DNA of 64,000 nt from Sporolactobacillus laevolacticus DSM 442 (lineage in GTDB: Bacteria > Bacillota > Bacilli > Bacillales > Sporolactobacillaceae), in assembly GCF_000497245.1 (NCBI RefSeq), contig NZ_AWTC01000003.1, positions 63,688 through 127,687 of the forward strand, given 5' to 3'. Positions 20,820-28,411 of the stretch are shown here, in pieces (positions within the stretch are counted from its first letter, which is position 1; every line of letters begins with the position of its first letter). A model generated the notes under the pieces. The model saw nothing but the letters and a program-made list of their open reading frames with translations, ran no database searches and was not told the DNA's origin. Both the position numbers and the translations under genes were made by a program.

Positions 20820-21012
20820 ACACACACTCCTTCACTGTCGCATTTAATCACATTATAACTTTTTTACAAGGGAAAATCTATTTAAAACACTGCCGTATTC
20901 AAGCTGCTGTACGTGTTCAGCCGTCTCTGGTAAAATCAAATACAAATCAGTGACGTATTCTGATGAATTTGCTATATTAATTAATAAATTTATGTTTTCT
21001 GGGGTGAGCCGA

Positions 21013-21339
21013 TTGGAACTGACTGTATACGGTGCAGAAGCCGTTTGTGCGAGCTGCGTTCAGGCGCCGCCGTCTAAAGCAACTGCCGAGTGGCTTGAAG
21101 CGGCTCTGTTACGAAAATTTGGTAAAAGCGTTACTGTTCGTTATGTAGATGTCAATAAACCGGCGACCGACGAAGATCGGTATTATTGCGGGAAAATTTT
21201 GGAAGACGCGTATTTTTATCCGCTTGTCGTTGCTGGTAACGAGGTCCTTGGTGAAGGGTTTATTTCGCTTAAACCCGTGGTTCAGTATTACACCCGACAA
21301 GGGCTGATTCCTTTGGAGCAAAAAACGGACACGCCGTGA
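21013..21339 (+). CDS. yuzD: YuzD family protein (DUF1462)
   Basis: A 108-residue thioredoxin-like small protein. It has CASCVQAPPSK near residue 14, EWLEAALLRKF, RYVDVN and YFYPLVVAGNEVLGEG, matching the YuzD family. Function is unknown; the CxxC suggests thiol or metal chemistry. TTG at 21013 is six bases after GGGGTGA; the frame extends upstream to 20950 without a site. Adjacent yutI is divergent, as in the related yut region. Confidence 0.85.
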   Translation: MELTVYGAEAVCASCVQAPPSKATAEWLEAALLRKFGKSVTVRYVDVNKPATDEDRYYCGKILEDAYFYPLVVAGNEVLGEGFISLKPVVQYYTRQGLIPLEQKTDTP

Positions 21340-21435
21340 AAATATAATATGAAACACATAGGGTTTTAAAAAAGATTATTAAGTATCGTAACTGACACAT
21401 TTATAGTGAGAACTTTTATGCGAGGAGGATGGTTT

Positions 21436-21666
21436 ATGCTCGATTTCCATCACAGCTGGCCTTATGAGCGTGTTGCAAGTGATCTTTATTTCGAAGAGTG
21501 TCCATTCTGCCATGAATCACCGGTTTTACTTTCTATAAAGAAAGAAGCGATCAAGGGTGCCTTCGAAGGGATTAAAACGCATATCGTCATGCCTTGCTGC
21601 CATGAAAAAATTGTGATTGAGAATATGGACAGTGATTATATTTGGGCGACACAGACGCTGAGATAA
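21436..21666 (+). CDS. small hypothetical protein with CPFCH and CCH motifs
   Basis: A 76-residue protein that I do not recognise with confidence. It has CPFCHESPVLLSIKK at residues 23-37 and MPCCHEKIVIE near 52-62, four cysteines and two histidines that could bind zinc. GAGGAGG at 21422-21428 lies seven bases before ATG 21436. It lies directly before dapF and may be co-translated. No membrane segment or signal is seen. Confidence 0.72.
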   Translation: MLDFHHSWPYERVASDLYFEECPFCHESPVLLSIKKEAIKGAFEGIKTHIVMPCCHEKIVIENMDSDYIWATQTLR

Positions 21667-21710
21667 AAGAAATGTTGCTTGCCTGTGAGCATAGAACTGG
21701 AGCGATGACT

Positions 21711-22589
21711 TTGGAACAGAAAATACCGTTTACAAAAATGCATGGTTTAGGAAATTGTTATATTTATCTGGATGGGGTCACACGTAAGCTGTCCATTCCT
21801 TCTTTTCCTGAACTATCAAAGCAAGTTTCCGACCCATACAAGGGTATTGGGTCAGATGGGCTGATTCTAATTCTGCCGTCTGAACAAGCAGATGTTAAGA
21901 TGCGTATCTTTAATAAAGATGGATCAGAGGCGATGAATTGTGGGAACGGACTCCGCTGCGTAGCAAAATACGCATACGAACATCAGCTTGTTGATTCAGA
22001 CACTTTTTTTATCGAAACATTATCTGGAAACAAACAGGCACGTGTGCATGTGATTGATGGGAATGTTGAGCAGGTCACAGTTGACATGGGAGAACCAATT
22101 CTTGAGCGAGGAAAGATACCAGTTTCTGGCGGAAACGCTGAGGAAAGTGTCATCCGCGAAAAGCTGACGGTTGATGATGTTGACTATTCATTCACCGCTG
22201 TATCAATGGGAAATCCTCATGCTTTGTTTTTTGTTGATGAGGTGGATCAGGCTCCTATACATCGGTTAGGCGCACTTTTGGCCGATACGCATCCGCTCTT
22301 TCCGAACGGGGTTAATGTTGGTTTTGTTCAAAAACGATCTGACAGTGAAGTTAATTATCGGGTCTGGGAACGCGGCTCAGGGATCACTCAGGCATGTGGT
22401 ACGGGGGCTTGTGCGTCCGTGGTCGCCTCTATTTTAGAAGAACGGATCACACGGGATGTGCCGGTAACGGTGCATCTTGAAGGCGGAGATCTGACGATTG
22501 AGTGGCGATCCGATACCAATCATGTAATGATGACCGGTGAAGCAAAAACAATCTGTGAAGGCGTCTTTTTCACTAATGAATGCCTTTGA
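21711..22589 (+). CDS. dapF: diaminopimelate epimerase
   Basis: A 292-residue enzyme converting LL- to meso-diaminopimelate for lysine and peptidoglycan synthesis. Both catalytic cysteines are present, Cys77 in MNCGNGLRC and Cys229 in ITQACGTGAC, with FTKMHGLGN at the N-terminus. TTG at 21711 is eight bases after CTGGAG; ATG 21705 is nearer but only two bases from the site. The place in the yut block agrees with B. subtilis. Confidence 0.95.
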   Translation: MEQKIPFTKMHGLGNCYIYLDGVTRKLSIPSFPELSKQVSDPYKGIGSDGLILILPSEQADVKMRIFNKDGSEAMNCGNGLRCVAKYAYEHQLVDSDTFFIETLSGNKQARVHVIDGNVEQVTVDMGEPILERGKIPVSGGNAEESVIREKLTVDDVDYSFTAVSMGNPHALFFVDEVDQAPIHRLGALLADTHPLFPNGVNVGFVQKRSDSEVNYRVWERGSGITQACGTGACASVVASILEERITRDVPVTVHLEGGDLTIEWRSDTNHVMMTGEAKTICEGVFFTNECL

Positions 22590-22629
22590 TTGTGATTAAG
22601 GTCACATCACGATATAATGTTATTAAATA

Positions 22630-22773
22630 TGTTTAAAAAGGAGGACAAAAAGGGCCGAGAAGATCAAGGAAACGCAGTTTTGAGCACCAGAGCGTATGCG
22701 AATAATACGTGAGGAGCGGAGAAACAAGTTGACGTAGAGATTCGACAGCAATTTTTTCCGGACTTATTAAACA
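22630..22773 (+). repeat. MITE-like interspersed element, copy B
   Basis: This 144-bp copy matches copy A in the opposite orientation, with ends TGTTTAAAAAG and CTTATTAAACA. It lacks the 57-bp internal hairpin segment of copy A. The CGTAT/ATACG stem is kept while its loop differs (GCGAATA against GTAAATA), which hints at selection on structure. It sits in the leader of the IscA-type gene. Confidence 0.75.
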
Positions 22774-22803
22774 CCATCTAACTCAAATAAGGAGCTGAAA
22801 GAA

Positions 22804-23169
22804 ATGAATATTACATTGACCGATGCAGCAAGCTTTCGTGTCAAAGAAATGTTGAAAAGCGAACCTGGAGAAGATCTATTTCTTCGAGTTGGTGTCGGTG
22901 GTGGTGGGTGCTCCGGACTGACTTATGGAATGGGATTTGACGATAAAATGATTGATGGCGATCTTGCTTTTGACGGCAATGGCTTCAAAGTGGTTGTTGA
23001 TCAGAACAGTGCACCAATGCTTGACGGTGTAACCATCGATTTTAAACAAAATTTGGACGGCGGAGGATTCACAATTGACAATCCAAATGCCATTTCAACT
23101 TGTGGCTGTGGTCATTCATTTAAAACAGAAGGCAACGAGGGCCAGCCAGCGAAACAGTGTGACTGTTAA
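22804..23169 (+). CDS. A-type Fe-S carrier protein (IscA/SufA, YutM-like)
   Basis: A 121-residue HesB/IscA protein with the three conserved cysteines: Cys36 in GGGGCSG, and Cys100 and Cys102 in STCGCGHSF. A-type carriers deliver Fe-S clusters to apo-enzymes. TAAGGAG lies about nine bases before the ATG. The location after dapF matches B. subtilis yutM. A short Cys-rich tail (KQCDC) adds two more cysteines. Confidence 0.94.
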   Translation: MNITLTDAASFRVKEMLKSEPGEDLFLRVGVGGGGCSGLTYGMGFDDKMIDGDLAFDGNGFKVVVDQNSAPMLDGVTIDFKQNLDGGGFTIDNPNAISTCGCGHSFKTEGNEGQPAKQCDC

Positions 23170-23204
23170 GATTGTCTGCAATAGAGATCACGAATATCAA
23201 ACGC

Positions 23205-23247
23205 AAAACCATCTTTTAGTGTCTAATCTCACTAGGAGATGGTTTTT
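23205..23247 (+). terminator. terminator after the IscA-type gene
   Basis: AAACCATCT pairs with AGATGGTTT around a loop containing a small inner stem TAGTG/CACTA, with T5 at the end. Confidence 0.8.
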
Positions 23248-23365
23248 CTTTTGAAAAAAAGTAGCAATGCGGAATTAAATACGAAATGAAAAATTATTTA
23301 ATGTGGGAATAAAAAAGTGTCATTATGCAAATTTTAAACTAAAAAAAGGTGGATTATTAATTACC

Positions 23366-24373
23366 ATGCAAACAGAACAGAATACCAAATTAACTTCAGC
23401 AGAAATTTCTCAACTTTGGACAGCATATTACAATGAAAGCTTAGCAATTTGTATTTTCTCACATTTTTTAAATAATGTTGAGGATGCAGAAATAAAGTCA
23501 GTTTTAAATTACTCTTTTGAATTGGCCCAAACACATATTGAAAAACTTAAACTTATTTTTGAGAAGGAAACTTTTCCTCTTCCTGTTGGTTTTAAATTAA
23601 GTGAAGATGTTGATCTCAGAGCACCGCGTCTTTTTACGGATACTTATTATCTGAATTTTGTAGCACAACTCGGAAGTTTAGGATTAACTGCTTATAGCAT
23701 GGCCGTCTCATTTGCCATACGAAAAGACATAAATGAGTTTTTTATCGAATGCCTAAGAGAATCAACAGGATTACATACGATGACTAATGAGATATTATTA
23801 TCAAAGGGCTTATATATCAAATCACCGATCACACCGATCCCAAATCAGGTTGATTTTGTAAAAAAAGACGGTTTTCTTAAAGGGTTTTTCGGGGATGTAC
23901 GGCCACTATCAGTCGTTGAAATAACAAATCTTTATGCGAATATTCAACGCAATGCGATTGGCGCAGCAACCATGATCGGTTTCAGCTAGGTCGCTAAAGA
24001 TCCCAAAGTGAAAAATTTTATCTTAAAAGGAAAAAGCATAGCCAAACGGCATATTGAAGCATTCAGTAAAATCATGAAAAATGACGATTTACCGATTCCT
24101 ATGACTTGGGATGCAGATGTTACCGAATCTACGGAATTTACATTTTCAGATAAGCTCATCTTGTCACTGACGACTTACTTAATTGGAATCAGCATTGCCA
24201 ACTATGGTGTGGGTATTTCGACAAGCCCAAGAAACGATCTAGCAGTGCAATATGGATTATTAGCGACAGAGATAGGGCAATATGCCAAAGAGGGTATCAA
24301 AATCTTAATTGAAAATGAGTGGTTAGAGCAACCACCTTTAGCAAGTGATCGGGATAAATTGATACATCAATAA
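23366..24373 (+). pseudogene. DUF3231 protein interrupted by one in-frame amber codon
   Basis: Two halves lie in the same frame and join as one DUF3231 protein of about 335 codons. The first (from ATG 23366) ends FSTMIGFS-type sequence with TAG at 23987-23989; the second continues VAKDPKVKNFILKGKSIAKRH. Family members have Gln at the stop, so CAG to TAG is the likely change. DUF3231 proteins are ferritin-like, spore-associated in some bacilli, with unclear role. The ribosome site AAAGGTGG is 13 bases upstream. It may be a true pseudogene, a sequencing error or, less likely, a suppressed stop. Confidence 0.85.
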
Positions 24374-24474
24374 TCGTTGGCTATCCACTAGAAAGAATGT
24401 TAATTATGATACGAATCATTGAAAAATGTTGATTGCAATAAATTAAAAATGAACCTTAACAGAATTGCTAAAAT

Positions 24475-24503
24475 AAAACCAAGACGTCGAGTCTTGGTTT
24501 TAT
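24475..24503 (+). terminator. terminator after the DUF3231 gene
   Basis: AAAACCAAGAC pairs with GTCTTGGTTTT around a five-base loop. Confidence 0.8.
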
Positions 24504-24648
24504 ATTGATAATAACATGGCAAGTCCTATATTTTGTCATTTATTGACTCTATTTGACACAATTTGTCCTTGAAATGTTAACAAAAAAGACATATTATTAA
24601 TAAGGAAACACTAGTTAATTTAATGATTATTAACTGATTGTTCGAGTC

Positions 24649-24665
24649 GTTCACATATGGTGAAC
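24649..24665. promoter_or_regulatory. palindrome upstream of ndh
   Basis: GTTCAC-N5-GTGAAC is a perfect inverted repeat about 110 bp before ndh. It resembles an operator, though not the Rex consensus TTGTGA-N6-TCACAA. The rest of the 24504-24776 gap shows nothing else I can name. Confidence 0.4.
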
Positions 24666-24776
24666 AGGGTGCAGAAACAGAAGCGGATCCTTGAGATGCT
24701 CTTGCAAACAGATTTTCATTAACTTCTTCATTTATATCCTTCTACTTAAAAAAGACAAAGGTGGCTGTGAACAACC

Positions 24777-25994
24777 ATGAGTAAGCCGAAAATCGTTATA
24801 CTTGGTGCCGGATACGGCGGAATGATGGCAACCGTACGCCTCACAAAAGAATTAAGTATTGATGATGCAGACATTACACTCGTTAACAAACATAACTATC
24901 ACTATCAAACGACTTGGCTCCATGAGGCTGCGGCTGGAACCATTCACCATGACCGCACGAGAATGTTGATCAAAAACGTCATTAATACAAAACGTGTGAA
25001 TTTTGTACAAGATTCAGTTAAAACGATTGACCGCGAAAATCACAAAGTTCTGCTGAAGAACGGTGAAATCGACTATGACTATCTTGTCATTGCTCTTGGT
25101 TTCGAATCAAACACATTTGGCATTAAAGGATTGGAAGAAAATGCGTTTGCCATTCGCAGTGTAAATACTGCCCGTAAGATTCGCGAACATATTGAGTATA
25201 AATTTGCAAGCTATAACAGTGATCCGGATGCGAAAGACAGTGATCTGACGATTATTGTTGGCGGCGCGGGCCTGAGCGGTGTAGAATTCCTTGGCGAACT
25301 GGTAGACCGAATTCCGGAACTTTGCAAAGAATATGATATTGACCCTAAAAAAGTGCGAATTGTCGATGTTGAAGGGATGCCTTTCGTCCTTCCTCCATTT
25401 GACCGTGAATTAGCAAATTACGCACAGGAATATCTGGAAAGTAAAGGCGTAGAGTTCAAATTAAGTACCTTCATTAAGGAAGCAACCTCGGAAGGCGTTA
25501 AGGTTCAGAAGAAAGACAGCGAGGAACTGGAAGAAATTCAAGCCGGCACTGTTGTCTGGACCGGTGGTGTGAAAGCTAACCATATTCCTGCTGAATCGGG
25601 TTTTGAAACGAATAGGGGCAAGATTCAGGTAACTGGAGATCTCCGCTCGCCTGAAGACGATCATGTCTTCGCAATCGGCGATGTTGCAGTTGTCTTTCCT
25701 CCTAATGCAGAACGCCCTTATCCGCCAACTGCTCAGATCGCGATCCAGGAAGCGGAGAACTTGGCTAAAAACATGAAACACATCCTTAAAGGTGAAGCAA
25801 CAGAGGATTTTGTTTACAAGCCAAAGGGCACAGTTGCTTCTCTAGGTGAAAAAGAAGCCATTGGTGTTGTGTTCGATCATAAGCTGACTGGCAAGCCTGC
25901 CGCTGCCATGAAGAAAGTCATTGATGACCGCTATCTGCTTATGCTCGGTGGTGTCGGACTCGTGTTGAAAAAAGGCAAACTGAAGTTACTTTAA
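24777..25994 (+). CDS. ndh: type II NADH dehydrogenase (NDH-2)
   Basis: A 405-residue peripheral membrane flavoprotein that passes electrons from NADH to menaquinone without pumping protons. The FAD site is VILGAGYGGMMA at the N-terminus, the NADH site is IIVGGAGLSGVE near residue 160, and the C-terminal region has FAIGDVAVV, the quinone-site YPPTAQIAIQEA and a hydrophobic LLMLGGVGLVL tail. It lies in the place of yutJ in the yut region. MenA at 56.6 kb could supply its quinone. A remnant of a second copy lies at 27.3 kb. Confidence 0.93.
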   Translation: MSKPKIVILGAGYGGMMATVRLTKELSIDDADITLVNKHNYHYQTTWLHEAAAGTIHHDRTRMLIKNVINTKRVNFVQDSVKTIDRENHKVLLKNGEIDYDYLVIALGFESNTFGIKGLEENAFAIRSVNTARKIREHIEYKFASYNSDPDAKDSDLTIIVGGAGLSGVEFLGELVDRIPELCKEYDIDPKKVRIVDVEGMPFVLPPFDRELANYAQEYLESKGVEFKLSTFIKEATSEGVKVQKKDSEELEEIQAGTVVWTGGVKANHIPAESGFETNRGKIQVTGDLRSPEDDHVFAIGDVAVVFPPNAERPYPPTAQIAIQEAENLAKNMKHILKGEATEDFVYKPKGTVASLGEKEAIGVVFDHKLTGKPAAAMKKVIDDRYLLMLGGVGLVLKKGKLKLL

Positions 25995-26021
25995 GCATTA
26001 GTGCTAATTATAACAATCTTG

Positions 26022-26080
26022 TTCCCCTCAAGTTTGACAGATGAAAGATAATAAATCTGTCGAACCAGAGGGGATTTTAT
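26022..26080 (+). terminator. terminator after ndh
   Basis: CCCCTC-AAG-TTTGACAGAT pairs with AATCTGTCGAA-CCA-GAGGGG around a bulged stem, followed by a T-rich stretch. Confidence 0.75.
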
Positions 26081-26209
26081 TTAGCTGAATAAAAGCGCTG
26101 CTTATTTTCAAATAAAAGTTGAGCGTACTCATCAAAATACACAGTGATGTTCATCAGCCAGAATATTTTAGCCATCGACCTGTTCATTGTTGCTCATACA
26201 AAACAGATT

Positions 26210-26223
26210 TTTATCATGATAAA
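26210..26223. promoter_or_regulatory. 14-bp palindrome upstream of the cation efflux gene
   Basis: TTTATCATGATAAA is a perfect palindrome about 90 bp before the CDF gene, in the promoter zone. It looks like a metal-regulator operator, but no specific regulator can be assigned. The rest of the 26081-26314 gap has no other feature. Confidence 0.4.
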
Positions 26224-26314
26224 TTAGATTCTTCTCCGAAAAAAGATTGCTGTAGACCCACCCGAAGTTCGTTTGTTACCATAGTTTTACATAATTAAAA
26301 AGGAGGTAAGATAA

Positions 26315-27202
26315 GTGGAACCGTCAAGAGTAGCGTTTCTGTCCGTGCTCAGTAATACATTTGTGGTTGTATTGAAAGTTATTGTAGCGGTCATTACGGG
26401 TTCGGTTGCTGTGTTGTCTGAAGCGATACACACATCTCTGGATTTAGCGGCTTCACTGATTGCTTTTTTTTCAGTACGCATATCAGGAAGGCCAGCAGAT
26501 AAAATTCATCCTTATGGTCACGGAAAAATTGAAAATATATCGGGAACTATTGAAACGTTGCTTATATATGTGGCAGGAATCTGGATTATCTACGAATCGA
26601 TTAAAAAACTGGTTCACCCTGAACCGATGCATCTTCCTCTATTGGGCATAATTGTGATGATTGTGGGGGCAGCGATCAACTTTTTCGTATCGAGATTGAT
26701 TGATAATACTGCTGAAAGGACACATTCTGTAGCGATGAAATCCAATGCTTTTCATTTATTAACCGATGTTTATACGTCGATCGGAGTTGCTATCAGTTTG
26801 TTGCTGGCTTCCTTGACAGGATGGACGATTTTGGATCCGATCATCGGTATTGTTCTTGCATGTTACATCATGTTTGAAGCAACCAAATTAATGAGAGCTT
26901 CTTTTCCTCCATTATTGGACACACGACTTTCCGAGGAAGAAGAAAATAGAATTATCAAGATCATTGAAAGCTATCATAAAGAGTTCATTGGATTCCATAA
27001 CTTTCGCACAAGACGTTCCGGTCCGGAAGAATACATTGAACTGCATCTTGTTGTTCCCTCCCATCTGCCGATTGATGCAGTGGAAGATTTATCTGACCGA
27101 ATCGAGGAAAGCATAACGAAGGAAATTCCCCATGCGCAAATTCTCATCCATTCCGAACCTGAACATGAATTAAGAACCGTTCAACCGAAAAAGGATCTGT
27201 AG
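26315..27202 (+). CDS. cation diffusion facilitator family metal efflux protein
   Basis: A 295-residue CDF transporter with about six transmembrane segments and a cytoplasmic C-terminal domain from about residue 205. Metal site residues are visible in SEAIHTSLDLAAS and in SNAFHLLTDVYTS, and HPYGHGKIE is the usual cytosolic loop. CDF proteins export Mn, Zn, Fe or Co by proton exchange; the ion cannot be assigned from sequence. The GTG follows AAGGAGGT at optimal spacing. Confidence 0.9.
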   Translation: MEPSRVAFLSVLSNTFVVVLKVIVAVITGSVAVLSEAIHTSLDLAASLIAFFSVRISGRPADKIHPYGHGKIENISGTIETLLIYVAGIWIIYESIKKLVHPEPMHLPLLGIIVMIVGAAINFFVSRLIDNTAERTHSVAMKSNAFHLLTDVYTSIGVAISLLLASLTGWTILDPIIGIVLACYIMFEATKLMRASFPPLLDTRLSEEEENRIIKIIESYHKEFIGFHNFRTRRSGPEEYIELHLVVPSHLPIDAVEDLSDRIEESITKEIPHAQILIHSEPEHELRTVQPKKDL

Positions 27203-27299
27203 TAGAGAAGGTATCTTTGTTTTTTTTATTTTTGAAAGCGCTTTGAATTCGGTGCCTTGGCGATTTTCTAACTTCGACTCCCATATTGGATTACTTTTT

Positions 27300-27392
27300 T
27301 CTGCCATGAAGAAAGGCATTGACGATCGCTATCTGCACATGCTAGGCGGTGTCGGACTCGTATTGAAAAAAGGCAAACTGAAACTCCTGTGA
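27300..27392 (+). pseudogene. 3' remnant of a second NDH-2 gene
   Basis: Thirty codons read SAMKKGIDDRYLHMLGGV-G-LVLKKGKLKLL and stop, matching the last 92 bases of ndh at 79 of 92 positions by eye. The match starts abruptly at 27301. The differences include silent changes, so this is not a very recent copy. A terminator follows. It looks like the residue of a deleted paralogue. Confidence 0.85.
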
Positions 27393-27411
27393 TTCTCAAC
27401 GATGCATAAAT

Positions 27412-27450
27412 AAAGATCCGAATCCTGCTTTTAGGATTCGGATCTTTATT
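27412..27450 (+). terminator. terminator after the ndh remnant
   Basis: AAAGATCCGAATCCT pairs with AGGATTCGGATCTTT, a six-base loop between, then T-rich. Confidence 0.9.
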
Positions 27451-27480
27451 TATAAACAACTTTTTATTAATACTTACTGT

Positions 27481-27843
27481 TCATTTCAGTAATTCCCAAA
27501 TCTGGATTAGCTTTTTCGCTTTCTCCGGTTGAGCAGCCATTTGAAGGATCATCTGATCAAGTCCGGAAATGCTCCTCGCCTGATCAACTAATTCTTTATC
27601 TTGAGCACTCTCGTATCCCGTCACGGGTTCATTAATAAAACCGGTGCGGCCGAGCAAGTAGTCTGTGGACACACTAAGATAATCCGCAATTTGCACAATC
27701 ATTTCAGGATCCGGTTTGCGGGCTCCAGATTCATAGCGGCTCAGCTGCGCATTGGAAATATTTAATTGGCGCGCCATTTCGAGCTGCGACAATCTTTTCT
27801 CGTCGCGGAGGAAACGGATCCTGCTGCCTAGCGTGTTTCCCAT
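27481..27843 (-). CDS. Xre-family transcriptional regulator
   Basis: A 120-residue protein with an HTH domain in residues 1-60 (GSRIRFLRDEKRLSQLEMARQL, ISNAQLSRYESGARKPDPEMIVQIADYLSVSTDYLLG) and a variable C-terminal tail. ATG at 27843 lies about 10 bases after GGGAGG; a Met six codons earlier overlaps that site. It is divergent from another small HTH gene, 167 bp away, a common regulator pair arrangement. The regulated genes are unknown. Confidence 0.85.
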   Translation of the reverse strand: MGNTLGSRIRFLRDEKRLSQLEMARQLNISNAQLSRYESGARKPDPEMIVQIADYLSVSTDYLLGRTGFINEPVTGYESAQDKELVDQARSISGLDQMILQMAAQPEKAKKLIQIWELLK

Positions 27844-28010
27844 CTGGAGTGTTCCTCCCATTGCTTAACGTTAAACAAGAAAATTTTAACATGTTCTCTT
27901 TTTTAAGTTGTTTAAATTACCAAACAGGAAAAATATAATGGGATAATTAGCATATTATGGTACAATATTTATAAAATAGTTGCCAAAAAGGTAATTTGGA
28001 GGGTCATAAT
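27844..28010. promoter_or_regulatory. divergent promoter region of two Xre genes
   Basis: It contains TTAACGTTAA and TTAAGTTGTTTAAA, palindrome-like AT-rich sites between the two regulators, and a TACAAT -10-like element at 27961. No -35 with good spacing is seen. Confidence 0.35.
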
Positions 28011-28232
28011 ATGCTGACTGTGGATCTGGATAAATTGAAAAAACTTAGACAATCAAAAATGTCACAGCAAGAAATGTCATTACGTCTCGGTTATCAAAGC
28101 CCGAACGGCTATTATTATCTCGAATGCGGACGCAGCAAAATTACTGCTGAGACACTTGCTAAAGTGGCAACAGTGCTTGGGGTGCCTATACAAGAATTTT
28201 TCACGAATAGGGCAGAATCACCCCAGCAATGA
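28011..28232 (+). CDS. small Xre/Cro-type HTH protein
   Basis: A 73-residue protein that is almost wholly an HTH domain (LDKLKKLRQSKMSQQEMSLRLGYQ, then GYYYLECGRSKITAETLAKVATVLGVPIQEFF). GGAGGG precedes ATG 28011 at normal spacing. It resembles phage-type or plasmid-type repressors of Firmicutes. Its partner may be the divergent Xre gene. Confidence 0.8.
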   Translation: MLTVDLDKLKKLRQSKMSQQEMSLRLGYQSPNGYYYLECGRSKITAETLAKVATVLGVPIQEFFTNRAESPQQ

Positions 28233-28411
28233 ATGGTTGACTATGAGCTTTCAAAGATGGGAAAAAACACAATGGATTAAGCGCTGCCATCACTTTGAAT
28301 TTGTCCGAGTGAATGATAAACTAGAGTATCGGATAAAAATATTGTGAATGAAGCAGAGAACGCTGATTTTGTGGAAATGTTCATCAGCCATCTCTGAAAG
28401 GAGACCTATTT

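Noticed and set aside
28243-28347. 34-codon frame between the HTH gene and asnB
   Set aside because: It has no ribosome site and no known family; too weak to call.
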